Of a stretch of DNA of 64,000 bases, positions 10,481 through 23,034 are shown piece by piece. The notes under the pieces are model-generated. The model searched no databases. It had not been told where the DNA came from and worked only from the letters and a program-made list of their open reading frames with translations. This stretch comes from Helianthus annuus (lineage: Eukaryota > Streptophyta > Magnoliopsida > Asterales > Asteraceae). Where the stretch lies: NCBI RefSeq assembly GCF_002127325.2, contig NC_035437.2, positions 168,188,265-168,252,264 on the forward strand. Reading direction: 5' to 3'. The position numbers and the translations under genes are program-made. Each line of letters opens with the position of its first letter. The first letter of the stretch is position 1.

Positions 10481-10886
10481 GTTTTGATACAAACCGGTTT
10501 ATAATTCGAACCTTTACCATGATAAAAACGGGTTTGGCCCATACCGAATTGGACCCAGACCAGCCTAATCCCCCCCCCCCCCCCAAATCGGTCCCAACCC
10601 CTATAAAAACGGTTTGAAAACCTATAAAATACTAGTTTGTAAGCTTGTAAATAAACACAACTTGTACCGTTGCAAAAAAAAACTAGTTATTACATATGAC
10701 AGTTTTTTAGCGTTCGACCTTAAAACTAACCGGTTTTTTTCATTTTTTTTTCATTTTTATCCCATAGTGTGTTAGTATACATATGTATGGGATGTTTGGT
10801 TGAATCACAACAATAATAAACGCGTAATACTATCTTAAATGCTTAAAACGCTTACTGTTCACGTTTACTTTCCAAATAATCTCTCA

Positions 10887-11157
10887 AATGTCTTCATCAA
10901 GTGTGCAATCTTCCGTTGGTTGTGGTTCGTCTTCAAATGCTATGGTGGTTCAAGCTGTACCTATGAAAGAGATCCTAGAAATTTGGTGCAACTTTTATTT
11001 ATGTGAAATGTAGAGCAGTCTAAACAAGGCTCGTTGCAAGCTTCGTGGTAATCTTTTTTAAAAGATGCAAACTTAACTTTGAAAATCCATATCGCCTTGG
11101 AATATTGCAAGACGTTGAAAGAAGAACCGGGTCAAGGTCAAACTTCAATGACAAATG
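10887..11157 (+). pseudogene. hAT transposase, N-terminal part (BED region), broken
   Basis: From ATG 10887 the frame reads a Ser-rich leader (MSSSSVQSSVGCGSSS), then IWCNFYLCEM and a stop. After frame changes KARCKL, LKDANLTLKIHIALEYCKTL and KEEPGQGQTSM follow, which resemble the region after the BED zinc finger in plant hAT transposases. It stops abruptly at 11157, where the copia LTR begins, and the continuation lies at 19024. Stops and frameshifts rule out activity. Confidence 0.65.
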
Positions 11158-12584
11158 TGTAGGAACCGTTCGCGTAATTGAATAAAATAAAACAAATTTT
11201 ATTATAACTGATTACAATACAAAATGAAGAAAGCAAAAATACAATTCAATTACAACTGAAATAAACGACAATACAAGAAGGGGTAGAAACAGAATTGACT
11301 GAGGCACGTGTTCAACACGCTTCCCTTAAAACAAATTCCGAGTCTCCCAAGAGTACTCGTTTTGTTTCCCAGGGTACAACAGCCGGAGCAGTAGTACTGC
11401 CGGAGTTTGCCTACAACCCGAAGGTTACCTTAAAAGCTGCAGGAAAAATTCTAGAGAGAAAGTTTGGATTGCTGTTGTGTTGCTGGTGTCCTTCTGAAGT
11501 GGGTATGGAGCTGTATTTATACAGCTCCTAGGTTGAAACAGTCAAAATGAATTAAATGAGAGGTTTAAATTGCATTAAACGTCTTCAATGCAATTTAATA
11601 CGTCATTTAATTCTCAGTCAAAGCCTATTAACTCGTCAGTTACGAAGCTGGACTGAAACTGCCCTGTCATTCAATGCTGGAAGCTTCTGCGCGCGCGCGC
11701 GCCCATGCGCGGTGCGCCATGCGGCCTCTTGGCTCACTGCCGTGCGGCGTGCGGCCTCTTGGCTCACTGCCGTGCGCGGTGCGGCGGTGCGGCTCAAGTC
11801 CGTCCATGCGGCGTGCGGCGGTGCAGCTCAAGTCTGTCCATGCGGCGGTGCGGCGTGCGCCACGTCACCTTGTGAGTCTATACGTGCGCGCCACACAGTC
11901 GCGCCGTATTGGCTCACTCTGGTGCGCCGCACACGGCACAGTAGGACCCATGCACCATGCTCCGAACCGCGCGCCTCGTGTACCCGCGCGCGCATGCGCA
12001 TGACTGCCACGTCATGCACCGCATCACCTACCACTTGGTCCTTGCAACCCTTGTGCTTCACCACGCGCGCGCGGTCAAAAATACAAAGGCGGCTCTCAAG
12101 CGGCTCGCGGCGATGCGAGCGTGCGAAGTGCAAAGTGCGCCATCAAAGCGCCACATTGCGCCTCATCGCCCACGCCACGCGCGCGCGCGCGAGCGTGTGC
12201 GAGTGCGAGTGCGAGTTAGGGTGCTCCGCACCCTTCGCGAGGACACTAGTGTGTGCTTCCATGAAACAATAAGGATGGAGAGTTCCACCTTAAATACCCA
12301 TTTAGGTTCCATCTCTCCTCCTATGTGGGACAAGGTGCTACTTTCCCTTTAGTTTCAACATTGAATGTTCCAAACACCCAACTTTGAGCATCGATATCTC
12401 ATTCATCTTAGCTCGGTTTTGGACGTGGTTTAGTTCGTTGCGAAGCTCTTCCAACATAGAACACAAACCCACAAATAAATACATAAAACCCGCTCATTTT
12501 ATTATATTTATTTCTAGTCCAAAATAGGAAAACATCATTTTCCTATATTTGTGAAAAATGCTATTTTCACCTATTTTTCCAACA
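11158..12584 (-). repeat. 3' LTR of the nested copia element (1427 bp)
   Basis: In element sense it begins TGTTGGAAAAATAGG at 12584 and ends TCCTACA at 11158. The TATA palindrome is at 11507-11528. Most of 11690-12230 is unusually GC-rich with GCGCGC and GTGCGGC runs; long ORFs across it are compositional artefacts. Confidence 0.95.
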
Positions 12585-12638
12585 ATCCCCCACATGAAAA
12601 ATGCTATTTTCATCAAATTTCCAACAATCCCCCACATG
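12585..12638 (-). promoter_or_regulatory. Polypurine tract, duplicated
   Basis: In element sense CATGTGGGGGAT occurs at 12596-12585, directly before the 3' LTR, and again at 12638-12627. The stretch between starts like the LTR (TGTTGGAAA). Confidence 0.75.
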
Positions 12639-13182
12639 TATGGAAATGGATCTTTTCCTTACACTTTTCAAAGATAAACTTCGACAGTTGAGTATTGCAA
12701 GATAGGTAGGTTGAAGCCTTTGAACCTTCTTTTGTGAAGCGCACTTAGCTTACTAGCGATATGTAGACGCGATGTCCTTGAACATACCCCCATTTGTGTA
12801 AACGACAATACACTTCACACAATACTCTCCCTGGTTTGGCCAACTCCTCATTGTCGTGTCCTATTATGGTCCTGGAACACTAGCCTGGTTCTGCGAGAGC
12901 TCTAGGATTTGCGCACCCCACAAATCCATTTGAAGCGACCCCACTTCTCTCTAACATAGGTGATTCCCTTGAATCATTAAAAGCATCATGGTTATTTGAT
13001 TTCCCGAAATCATTAACCTTAATATGCTTAACCTCACTTCATGTCACTGATTGGAATGGACTAGGAAGTATATGTAACTCCCTTTTATTTAGTTTGGGGT
13101 ACTCCCCCACAGTGACTCCGTTTTGGTAATATGATTAAGTTGTCCTATTGAACTTAGATCTTGGGATCTCCAGTCAACTAAG
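12639..13182 (-). other. 3' untranslated internal region of the copia element
   Basis: About 540 bases separate the gag-pol stop from the polypurine tract. No coding sequence is recognised. Confidence 0.7.
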
Positions 13183-16100
13183 TTAGGTTTCCCTCATATT
13201 CCCATTAACCACGGGCTTTAGTCCCATTCCTCTTGACGACGTTTCTACTAACTCTCTGCTTAAGCCTTTTGTAAACGGGTCCGCAATGTTATCCGCTGAT
13301 CTCACATAATCAATTGTGATAACACCCGTTGAGAGTAGTTGTCGTATCGTGTTATGTCTACGTCGCATATGCCTTGATCTGCCATTGTACATCAAGCTTT
13401 GAGCTCTACCAATCGCTGATTGGCTATCACAATGTACACATATGGCTGGCAAAGGCTTTGGCCATCTTGGAATATCTTCCACGAATTGACGTAGCCATTC
13501 CGCCTCCTCGCCTGACTTATCCAAGGCGATAAATTCAGATTCCATTGTGGATCTTGCTATGACCGTTTGCTTAGAAGACTTCCAAGCAATAGCAGCTCCT
13601 CCAAGTGTAAACACGTAACCACTTGTTGATTTGGAATCTTTATTATCCGATATCCAGTTTGCATCAGTGTATCCTTCGATCACTGCTGGTTGTCGGGTAT
13701 AATGCAGTCCATAGTCTCTTGTGTATCGTATGTATCTAAGCACCCTCGTGATAGCCTTCCAATGATCCGCGCACGGATTGCTGGTGTATCTACTTAGCCT
13801 ACTCACCGCGTAAGCCAAGTCGGGTCTAGTACATGTCATTAGATACATTAGACTGCCTATAATTCTTGAATACTCTAACTGAGCAACTCCAACTCCTTTA
13901 TTCTTCTTGAGATGTTGGGAGGTATCAACTGGAGTTCGAGCGACACTCGTATCTCCCGAGTTGAATTTTTCAAGAATTTTATCCACATAGTGAGATTGAC
14001 TTAACACAAGACCTTCTTGGGTTCTTATGATCTTTACTCCAAGAATCACATCCGCTAAACCCATGTCTTTCATGTCAAATCTCGCTTTTAACATGCTTTT
14101 AGTAGCTTTGATAATTTTATCATTACTCCCAATGATAAGCATATCGTCTACATAAAGGCATAAGATGACATAACCTTCATTTGTGTCTTTGAAATAAACA
14201 CATTTGTCGCACTCATTTATTTTGAAACCATTGTCAATCATGACATGATCAAACTTTTGGTGCCATTGTTTTGGTGCTTGCTTCAAGCCATACAAAGACT
14301 TGACGAGTTTACATACTTTACCCTCTTGACCTGGGGCGGAGAAACCTTCAGGTTGCTCCATGTAAATTTCTTCTTCTAAATCGCCATTTAGAAATGCGGT
14401 TTTAACGTCCATTTGGTGAACTTCCAAATTTCTTAAAGCCGCTATAGCAAGAACCAATCTAATCGAGGTTATGCGCGTCACAGGCGAGTAGGTATCAAAG
14501 TAATCTAGACCTTCCTTTTGTCTAAATCCTTTAATCACCAACCTAGCCTTGTACTTATCAATACTTCCATCAGTTTTCATCTTCCTTTTGAATATCCAAC
14601 GATATCCAAGTGGTTTGCAACCAGGTGGAAGATCTACTAACTCCCAAGTATGATTTTGCAATATAGAATCTATTTCATTTCTTATTGCTTCTTTCCATTG
14701 AGGTCCTTCTGAAGAGGAAACCGCTTCGCGATATGTATTGGGCTCGCCCTCAACCATATAGCTAACGAAGTCTGGACCGAAGGATTTTTCAACCCTTGGC
14801 CTTTTACTTCGCCTACGATCGGTTTCTTCAACCTCAGGTTGTTCATGTGTCTTATCATGAACCACCTCATCAACTGGTGTAGATGAACTTTCACCTACTT
14901 CAAAATTGGTTGTTGATGACGTTGCATGTGTTTGTCTTCTCAAAGGAAACACATTTTCAAAGTAAGACACAACGTTAGAATTCACCTCCATAATAGTGTT
15001 TACGTGTACATCAGGATTCTTGGACTCATGTACAAGAAAGCGATGTGCACTACTTTGATGTGCATACCCAATAAATATGCAATCAACAGTTTTGGGTCCT
15101 ATCCTAAGAGCCTTAGGAGGTGGTACAGTCACCTTTGCTAGGCACCCCCACACTTTCAAGTATTTGTATGAAGGTTTCTTCCTTTTCCATAACTCATATG
15201 GAGTTTCGTCTCTCTTTTTGAGTGGTATCCTGTTCAAAAGATAATTAGCCGAGAGAATGGCTTCCCCCCACAGTTCGTGGCTCACCCCAGAACTTATCAA
15301 CATGGCGTTCATCATTTCTTTCAATGTGCGGTTCTTTCGTTCCGCCACGCCATTTGATTGTGGAGAGTAAGGAGGTGTACACTCATGTACAATGCCACTT
15401 TTTGCGCATAACTCGGCAAAAGGTGCAACATATTCGCCTCCTCGATCGCTTCGCAAAGCTTTTATCTTCTTTTGAAGTTGATTCTCAACTTCATTTTTAT
15501 ACAAGATAAATTTACTTATTGCTTCATCTTTACTTTTTAGTAAATATACATAGCAATATTTAGTACTATCGTCAATAAACGTGATGAAGTACTTATTTCC
15601 ACCTGTTGTGGGTACCGCTTTTAAATCACAAATATCAGTGTGAATTAAATCAAGGGGTTCGGTTATTCGTTCAACCGATTTTGATGATGTTCTTGTAAGT
15701 TTGGATTCAACGCATGTTTCACATTTATAGTGTGAATCAATATGGAATGTTGGTATACAATTTAAATTGATTAAACGGCGTATTGAATTAAAATTTACGT
15801 GACCTAATCTACCATGCCATTTATTCGATTCAGAAAACTCAAGCATATAAGTAGAAGTAGTAGCAATTTTATTCATGTTCTTGACAGCCATTACATTCAA
15901 TTTGAACATTCCATTTTGGGCATAACCCTTGCCTACATACGTTCCTCGTTTAGTTAGTACAAATTGATCGCTCTCAAAAACTAAACGAAATCCAAACTTG
16001 TTAAGCAACCATCCCGAGACTAGATTCTTTCGCAAGTCTGGGACATACAACACGTTGCTTAGAGTGAGCTCCTTCCCTGAAGTCCACTTCAAGATCACCG

Positions 16101-17232
16101 TTCCTTCACCCATGATGTCAGCGGTGGCTGCATTTCCCATATACAGCTTCTCTTCTCCAGAAAGCGCCTTGAAGGTGGTAAAGAGACTTTTGTCTGCACA
16201 AACGTGACGGGTCGCGCCCGTATCAACCCACCAACCTTTTGGAGTGTTGGTCACAGTATTGACCTCATCCATCATTGCGCTTTTGTCGGAAATCATTGCC
16301 ACCAAAGGCATTCCGTCTTCATCCACCATGTGCGCACGCTCACGCTTTGGTTTCTTGCATTGGTTAGCCCGATGCCCCGGCTCGTCACAGTTGTAACAAG
16401 TCCCTTGGAACGTTTGAGGTTTCTTTTTCACAACCCCTTTCTTCGGTCCAAGGTTGCTAGCCTTTGCTTTCCCTTTCCCTTTGTCCTTTTTCCCCTTGCC
16501 CTTTGTGCCTTTAGAGGATTGCCCATGCTCAACCACGTTTGCACTAGCACTAGGCTGCACAAGGCTGTTTTTTAGGGCGATCCTATTCTCCTCTTCTATA
16601 CGAAGACGAAGAACAAGGTCCTCCACCGACATTTCCTTCCGCTTGTGTTTAAGATAATTCTTAAAATCCAACCAAGCAGGAGGTAATTTCTCAATCATGG
16701 CTGCCACTTGAAATGTCTCGCTAAGTATCATTCCCTCGGCATGGATGTCATTTAGTATAATTTGCAACTCCTGGACTTGATTCATAACCGGCTTGTTATC
16801 AACCATTTTGAAGTCCAAGAAACGGGCGACAACAAATTTCTTTGTTCCCGCATCCTCCGTTTTGTACTTTTTCTCCAAGGACTCCCATAATTCTTTGGAA
16901 GTCTTGATATTATAGTACACATTATACAAAGCATCCGAGAGACCGTTGAGTACATAGCCTCGACATATGAAATCCGAATGCTTCCACGCATCTACCGCGC
17001 TCAGAGCCTGAGCGTCGGTCTCCCCTTCCGCAGGTTGGGGAGCGGTTTCCGTCAAGAACCTCGCAAGGTTCATGGTGGTCAAGTAGAAGAACATCTTCTG
17101 TTGCCACCGCTTGAAGTGTAGACCCGAGAACTTCTCAGGTCTTTCAGCATGATTTGCCACTGTGGACGCTCCCACAGTGTTGGCAGGGGTTCCAACTACA
17201 ACATTCGTATTGTTGTTGTTTGAGGTCGACAT
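13183..17232 (-). CDS. Intact copia Gag-Pol polyprotein, 1349 residues
   Basis: One open frame runs from Met at 17232. Gag (about 1-300) includes [19 protein letters not shown] and ends with a CCHC zinc knuckle [14 protein letters not shown] (about 279-292) after a Lys/Gly-rich stretch. Protease has [12 protein letters not shown] (about 334-345). Integrase has the HHCC region ([16 protein letters not shown]), then [18 protein letters not shown] and [14 protein letters not shown], which supply the D, D and E residues. RT has [32 protein letters not shown] and [12 protein letters not shown] (YVDD near 1025). RNase H has GYTDANW, STMESEF and CDSQSAI, then ADPFTKGL. All catalytic motifs look intact, so the element may be autonomous. 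Confidence 0.95.
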   Translation of the reverse strand: MSTSNNNNTNVVVGTPANTVGASTVANHAERPEKFSGLHFKRWQQKMFFYLTTMNLARFLTETAPQPAEGETDAQALSAVDAWKHSDFICRGYVLNGLSDALYNVYYNIKTSKELWESLEKKYKTEDAGTKKFVVARFLDFKMVDNKPVMNQVQELQIILNDIHAEGMILSETFQVAAMIEKLPPAWLDFKNYLKHKRKEMSVEDLVLRLRIEEENRIALKNSLVQPSASANVVEHGQSSKGTKGKGKKDKGKGKAKASNLGPKKGVVKKKPQTFQGTCYNCDEPGHRANQCKKPKRERAHMVDEDGMPLVAMISDKSAMMDEVNTVTNTPKGWWVDTGATRHVCADKSLFTTFKALSGEEKLYMGNAATADIMGEGTVILKWTSGKELTLSNVLYVPDLRKNLVSGWLLNKFGFRLVFESDQFVLTKRGTYVGKGYAQNGMFKLNVMAVKNMNKIATTSTYMLEFSESNKWHGRLGHVNFNSIRRLINLNCIPTFHIDSHYKCETCVESKLTRTSSKSVERITEPLDLIHTDICDLKAVPTTGGNKYFITFIDDSTKYCYVYLLKSKDEAISKFILYKNEVENQLQKKIKALRSDRGGEYVAPFAELCAKSGIVHECTPPYSPQSNGVAERKNRTLKEMMNAMLISSGVSHELWGEAILSANYLLNRIPLKKRDETPYELWKRKKPSYKYLKVWGCLAKVTVPPPKALRIGPKTVDCIFIGYAHQSSAHRFLVHESKNPDVHVNTIMEVNSNVVSYFENVFPLRRQTHATSSTTNFEVGESSSTPVDEVVHDKTHEQPEVEETDRRRSKRPRVEKSFGPDFVSYMVEGEPNTYREAVSSSEGPQWKEAIRNEIDSILQNHTWELVDLPPGCKPLGYRWIFKRKMKTDGSIDKYKARLVIKGFRQKEGLDYFDTYSPVTRITSIRLVLAIAALRNLEVHQMDVKTAFLNGDLEEEIYMEQPEGFSAPGQEGKVCKLVKSLYGLKQAPKQWHQKFDHVMIDNGFKINECDKCVYFKDTNEGYVILCLYVDDMLIIGSNDKIIKATKSMLKARFDMKDMGLADVILGVKIIRTQEGLVLSQSHYVDKILEKFNSGDTSVARTPVDTSQHLKKNKGVGVAQLEYSRIIGSLMYLMTCTRPDLAYAVSRLSRYTSNPCADHWKAITRVLRYIRYTRDYGLHYTRQPAVIEGYTDANWISDNKDSKSTSGYVFTLGGAAIAWKSSKQTVIARSTMESEFIALDKSGEEAEWLRQFVEDIPRWPKPLPAICVHCDSQSAIGRAQSLMYNGRSRHMRRRHNTIRQLLSTGVITIDYVRSADNIADPFTKGLSRELVETSSRGMGLKPVVNGNMRET

Positions 17233-17627
17233 TCTGAAAAAAAAAAATTAAAATTAAAATTTTTAGTCAAAAAATTCTGATTTACGCACAAACCAGAAAG
17301 AAACTACTAAATTTTAATTTTACCACAATTAACTGTTTTGGCTTCTAAGTCCAACTTTGAAGACCAAAGACAGAAAATTTATAATATTTAAAACTTACTA
17401 ATCGGCTTCTAAGTCCAACTTTGAAGACCAAATCAGAAAGTTTAGCAAAATTTTTATGACAAATAATGATGTAACCAAAATTAGTTTTCAACCAAAGTCG
17501 CTCCTTTGAAGATGAAAACTAAAAAAAACTGTTTTTAAAACACAAACTGAGTGAAATCAAAACTGGTTTGAATCACAAACAGAATGGTTTTGATTACACG
17601 AACGGTTTTAAAAATTTGTTTTAAGAT
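17233..17627 (-). other. 5' leader of the copia element
   Basis: About 395 bases between LTR and start codon include a direct repeat of GGCTTCTAAGTCCAACTTTG (17340 and 17404 regions). The bases after the LTR end (ATCTTAAAACAAATT in element sense) do not match the usual initiator-Met primer site that I know for copia elements. Confidence 0.6.
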
Positions 17628-19023
17628 TGTAGGAACCGTTCGCGTAATTGAATAAAATAAAACAAATTTTATTATAACTGATTACAATACAAAATGAAGA
17701 AAGCAAAAATACAATTCAATTACAACTGAAATAAACGACAATACAAGAAGGGGTAGAAACAGAATTGACTGAGGCACGTGTTCAACACGCTTCCCTTAAA
17801 ACAAATTCCGAGTCTCCCAAGAGTACTCGTTTTGTTTCCCAGGGTACAACAGCCGGAGCAGTAGTACTGCCGGAGTTTGCCTACAACCCGAAGGTTACCT
17901 TAAAAGCTGCAGGAAAAATTCTAGAGAGAAAGTTTGGATTGCTGTTGTGTTGCTGGTGTCCTTCTGAAGTGGGTATGGAGCTGTATTTATACAGCTCCTA
18001 GGTTGAAACAGTCAAAATGAATTAAATGAGAGGTTTAAATTGCATTAAACGTCTTCAATGCAATTTAATACGTCATTTAATTCTCAGTCAAAGCCTATTA
18101 ACTCGTCAGTTACGAAGCTGGACTGAAACTGCCCTGTCATTCAATGCTGGAAGCTTCTGCGCGCGCGCGCGCCCATGCGCGGTGCGCCATGCGGCCTCTT
18201 GGCTCACTGCCGTGCGGCGTGCGGCCTCTTGGCTCACTGCCGTGCGCGGTGCGGCGGTGCGGCTCAAGTCCGTCCATGCGGCGTGCGGCGGTGCAGCTCA
18301 AGTCTGTCCATGCGGCGGTGCGGCGTGCGCCACGTCACCTTGTGAGTCTATACGTGCGCGCCACACAGTCGCGCCGTATTGGCTCACTCTGGTGCGCCGC
18401 ACACGGCACAGTAGGACCCATGCACCATGCTCCGAACCGCGCGCCTCGTGTACCCGCGCGCGCATGCGCATGACTGCCACGTCATGCACCGCATCACCTA
18501 CCACTTGGTCCTTGCAACCCTTGTGCTTCACCACGCGCGCGCGGTCAAAAATACAAAGGCGGCTCTCAAGCGGCTCGCGGCGATGCGAGCGTGCGAAGTG
18601 CGCCATCAAAGCGCCACATCGCCCACGCCACGCGCGCGCGCGAGCGTGTGCGAGTTAGGGTGCTCCGCACCCTTCGCGAGGACACTAGTGTGTGCTTCCA
18701 TGAAACAATAAGGATGGAGAGTTCCACCTTAAATACCCATTTAGGTTCCATCTCTCCTCCTATGTGGGACAAGGTGCTACTTTCCCTTTAGTTTCAACAT
18801 TGAATGTTCCAAACACCCAACTTTGAGCATCGATATCTCATTCATCTTAGCTCGGTTTTGGACGTGGTTTAGTTCGTTGCGAAGCTCTTCCAACATAGAA
18901 CACAAACCCACAAATAAATACATAAAACCCGCTCATTTTATTATATTTATTTCTAGTCCAAAATAGGAAAACATCATTTTCCTATATTTGTGAAAAATGC
19001 TATTTTCACCTATTTTTCCAACA
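17628..19023 (-). repeat. 5' LTR of the nested copia element (1396 bp)
   Basis: It is nearly identical to 11158-12584 but shorter by 31 bp, from indels near 18600-18655 in the GC-rich stretch. The TATA palindrome is at 17977-17998. Confidence 0.95.
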
Positions 19024-19842
19024 AAATGAAGGGTATTCGTGGGATAATAGTGTTGTTGTGGTATGGAGGGAATAACGCAATTCGTGATTAAAGAAAACTT
19101 CTTATCCGAACATTTCAGCAATGATCATTTGACCCTTCTTAGTCAACAAACTCTCTAACCATGTTATCAACATGCAAGTCTTGCTACACTTTGACAATGA
19201 GCGTCTTAAACCCTTGCTTATTTATATTAGGGGTAAATAACTTATGATTTGGATTTACAAAATGAAGACTTATTTATATTAATACATTAAATACTAAATT
19301 TAACAAAAAATTATCAATATGTATGATGCTTATCTACAAAATTATGGTTCAGCATCAAACATTTATGAATCAATGAGAAATGTGACATATTCAAAAAGTT
19401 CAAGTATTAATCTTGATCTAATGTTTAACTTGTATAATACTTTAGCAAATAAAAAATACTAAAGGACAATAGGTAACACTCCAAGTAGCGAACCCTGGAG
19501 GTATGGTGGGACGAGCTTTTTAGTTGGTGCAAGTGTTACGATTTTCTAAAATTTGATGTGGTGGCTTGGTGGTAAGGTAACGAAGGTCAAATAACCGTTC
19601 AAACTTCTATGGTAGCTTTGGAATCTACTTTTTCTATTAGTGATAGGGTTATATCAATACGAGCAACAAGACCCACTCCTTCATCAATAGAGATGCCCAT
19701 TTGTTTGTAATATTAGCTGGACGTGACGGAACAAATACAATATGTATCCTCACTCGAAGGCGAAGTGGAATATGAAGGTGAGTTATACAAGAACGAGGTA
19801 GAAGGTAAAATAACGTCCCCAATGACCGACGATGAAGCCTAA
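19024..19842 (+). pseudogene. hAT transposase, remaining part, broken and internally deleted
   Basis: It continues from 11157. Shifted frames give NFVIKENFLSEHFSNDHLTL-like and CKSCYTLTMSVLNPC pieces, then YDAYLQNYGSASNIYESMRN and NLDLMFNLYNTLANKK, then the C-terminal dimerisation motif VALESTFSISDRVISIRATR, ending DDEA at 19842. Most of the catalytic core between the first and second blocks is missing. The order of pieces shows that the hAT gene was already present when the copia element inserted. Confidence 0.7.
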
Positions 19843-20206
19843 TTTGATAAGTAACTACGTAGTAGCTCCAGTTCATAATAACTAAAACGTCAAGAAAAAA
19901 ATAGTACCACTTGTATTTTTTTTTTCTCTACTATGTATTTCAGTTTATGTTTTACCAACTTTTTAAATATTAAACAAAAAGGTGATTTTAAGTTATTTTT
20001 GTATTTTTTTATCGAAATTTAAATTAATTAAAAAACGGTTTGGGAATAGATTTGGGCCCGGACTGATTTAGAACCCGACCCAAACCGATTTGGGTAGGTA
20101 CAATTGATTTCTAACCTGAACTAGTTTGGGCCAAACCAATTTTAGCCAAGCATAAAAAAACCGAAGCGGTTTGTAAAATAAACCGAGTTTGTACAACTCT
20201 ACTATA

Positions 20207-21179
20207 GTTATCTATACTACAATTAGCAAGTGTGGTATTTTACATGTAGAAAATATATCCTTCAATCATTGGGCTACAAATGGATTTCAATTGGATAACA
20301 TAAAACGAAAAGCCCAATTTGGAAGAGAGGAAATGATGATGATGGACCACAGGAGCCTAATTCGTTATTGGTCGCATACTGTACTTTTTTGGCCCATGGG
20401 TATGGTCAATATAGTGGATTATATACATGACTACATATATATACATATAAATTAAGCCACTAGATTTGAAAGATACATGTGTTTTTATAAGCTATACCCG
20501 ATCTTCAATTTAACATTTTACAACTTAATTATAACTCGTAAATCGTGTTTTGACTTGTCAAATTAAAAGTTACACTGATCATGTTTAGCTTACATGATTT
20601 TATACATGTCAGAATTAAGGTTGAAATATTACACATATATATGTATATATGGGTAGTATATGGCTTCAACAATTTCCAAACCCGTGAGCTGCTAACCAAC
20701 ATCCTAGAGGATTGGCATACCTAATTACTACCAAATTCGTAATAAAGTCAAGTTAATTTATGATATAAAATAAAATAACTCCAATTTATATCATATAGAG
20801 TTAAAGCTACTCGAGTAGAGTTACGAATTGGAAATTTTTATTAAGCTATGCAACTTGTTGTGGTGGCGGCGCCAATAGGCGGTGACGGTGGCGGTGGTGT
20901 AGTGGTACTAACAACAAGTAGTTGTAGTAGATGTAGCAGCGTAGCATGCACAATATAAATATCATACCAGTAGCAATAATCTAAATTAGCCACCACTATT
21001 ATTTATTCAAAAGCACAACTGAAAATAATAATAAATTAATAATCAGATACAAAGTCTAACGGACTGTGTCTAAATGGAGGCATCAGATTTCACATTTCAC
21101 ATCTTAATGTATTTAAAACTTTTGTAGTTAAAAAACCATATTATCTATTTTATTTTGAAAATAAAAACTGTACTATGTG
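20207..21179. other. Non-coding DNA
   Basis: AT-rich sequence with short TATA runs near 20430 and 20635 and a GGCGGTGACGGTGGCGG-type imperfect repeat at 20868-20900. No gene is recognised. Confidence 0.6.
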
Positions 21180-21182
21180 TTA

Positions 21183-22730
21183 GGGGGTAGGGGCGCCCAT
21201 CATTCACCACACACTCATCACTCACAACATTCATTCAATTTCTACCATGTCATCGAGCTTTATTAGTGGAAATGTCCATCACTCGCCACACACTTATCTC
21301 CATTGAAAAACAACTCACCACACAAACACAAACAACGCGTGCTCATCATCACGCTTATCTTTCACCACGCGTGATAACTGTTGGAAAAAAAGGTGAAAAT
21401 AGCATTTTTCACAAATATAGGAAAATGATTTTTTCCTATTTTGGACTAGAAATAAATATAATAAAATGAGCGGGTTTTATGTATTTATTTGTGGGTTTGT
21501 GTTCTATGTTGGAAGAGCTTCGCAACGAACTAAACCACGTCCAAAACCGAGCTAAGATGAATGAGATATCGATGCTCAAAGTTGGGTGTTTGGAACATTC
21601 AATGTTGAAACTAAAGGGAAAGTAGCACCTTGTCCCACATAGGAGGAGAGATGGAACTTAAATGGGTATTTAAGGTGGAACTCTCCATCCTTATTGTTTC
21701 ATGGAAGCACACACTAGTGTCCTCGCGAACCGCACCCTAACTCGCACTCGCACTCGCACACGCGCGCGTGGCGTGGGCGATGAGGCGCTTTGATGGCGCA
21801 CTTTGCACTTCGCACGCTCGCATCGCCGAGAGCCGCCTTTATATTTTTGACCGCGCGCGCGTGGTAGGTGATGCGGCGCGCACGTATGGGCTCACAGGTG
21901 ACGTGGCGCACGCGCGCATGCACGGACTTGAGCCAAGAGGCCGCACCGCGCATGAACGCGCATGGACATGGGCCAGTGTGGCGCACGCGCGCATGGCCGT
22001 GAGCAAAGATGCCGCACCGCGCATGGGCGCGCGGGGACATGGGCCAGTGCGGCGCACGCCGCATGGCAGTGAGCCAAGATGCCGCACCGCGCATGGGCAC
22101 GCGGGCACGCGCAGAAGCTTCCAGCATTGAATGACTGGGCAGTTTCAGTCCAGCTTCGTAACTGACGAGTTAATAGGCTTTAACTGAGAATTAAATGACG
22201 TATTAAATTGCATTGAAGACGTTTAATGCAATTTAAACCTCTCATTTAATTCGTTTTGACTGTTTCAACCTAGGAGCTGTATAAATACAGCTCCATACCC
22301 ACTTCAGCAGGACACCAGCAACAACAGCTATATGCAAACAATCTTCTACACTCTTCTGTTCATCTTTTTCTTACAAGCTTCAAGGTAACCTTCGGGTTGT
22401 AGGCGAATTCCGGCAGTACCACTGCTCCGGCTGTTGTACCCTGGGAAACAAAACGAGTACTCCTGGGAGACTCGGAATTTGTTTTAAGGGAAGCGTGTGT
22501 TCACGTGCCTCAGCCACTCTGCTTCTACTCCTTTCTTGTATTTTGGTTTATTTCAGTTGTATTGTTCTAGTATTTTATTTTTAGCTTTCCTTGTATTGTA
22601 ATCAGTAATAAAAATATTGTTTATTTTATTTATTTATGCGAACGGTTCCTACAATAACATCCACCAGCGGTGGTGTTCCACGCCAATCAACACGTGATGG
22701 TTGGCCGACAACGGGGTGCCCCGTCCCCCC
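21183..22730. mobile_element. Harbinger-type MITE split by a solo LTR
   Basis: The left end GGGGGTAGGGGCGCCC and the reverse of the right end (GGGGGGACGGGGCACCCC) form inverted ends flanked by TTA (21180-21182 and 22731-22733), the PIF/Harbinger target signature. Removing the solo LTR and one 5-bp duplicate leaves about 270 bp. Confidence 0.6.
21379..22653 (+). mobile_element. Solo LTR of the nested copia family
   Basis: It begins TGTTGGAAAAA and ends GGTTCCTACA. It is homologous, in opposite orientation, to the LTRs at 11158 and 17628, but diverged and shorter (1275 bp). The 5-bp target duplication ATAAC is intact (21374-21378 and 22654-22658), so internal DNA was lost by LTR-LTR recombination. 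Its TATA palindrome (22273-22294) points toward the BSD gene. Confidence 0.92.
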
Positions 22731-22741
22731 TTACACCCTTA

Positions 22742-23034
22742 GGCTATGGGGTGTGGGGGTCATGGATTGGAACATTATTTCCACATAGGATCATTAATTA
22801 AATGGTATACCATCCCCCTCCTTGATTGATGGTGGTTCCCATGGATTAAACCACGATTACCACGACCCTCTCATTTGATAATTTTAAGACAAAAACAAAT
22901 TAACAAAAATAAAGGGGATAGTGGTTTGGGTCATAACCACACCCTTAGGGTAGTGGTTTTGAATAATGGATTAAAGATAGATGATGTGGTACCTATGTGG
23001 AGGGTCATGGTGGTCATGACCACACCCTATAGCC
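22742..23034. mobile_element. Harbinger-type (Tourist-like) MITE, 293 bp
   Basis: The ends are GGCTATGGGGTGTGG and, reversed from the right, GGCTATAGGGTGTGG, flanked by TTA at 22739-22741 and 23035-23037. It lies 8 bases from the preceding MITE's TTA and 237 bases before the BSD start codon. Confidence 0.8.

Larger units (their letters stand above)
11158..19023 (-). mobile_element. Complete Ty1/copia element with LTRs and target duplication
   Basis: LTRs at 11158-12584 and 17628-19023 flank an intact gag-pol. Both are bounded by TGTAGGAACC on the left and CCAACA on the right of the plus strand. The flanking 5-bp duplication is AAATG (11153-11157 and 19024-19028). The LTRs look identical except for indels in one GC-rich stretch totalling 31 bp, so the insertion is recent. 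It sits inside a hAT pseudogene. Confidence 0.95.
10481..20206 (+). mobile_element. Decayed hAT transposon hosting a nested copia element
   Basis: hAT transposase remnants occur on both sides of the copia insertion in one orientation. The outer edges (GATACAAACCGG near 10483 and the inverted GTACAAACTCGG near 20195) are approximate; the 8-bp target duplication was not resolved. A run of C lies at 10569-10584. Confidence 0.5.

Noticed and set aside
11556..12352. Long overlapping ORFs (up to 238 codons) in the GC-rich LTR, repeated at 18026-18791
   Set aside because: They lie inside both LTRs, on several frames and both strands, with Arg/Ala/Cys-rich composition expected from GCGC runs.
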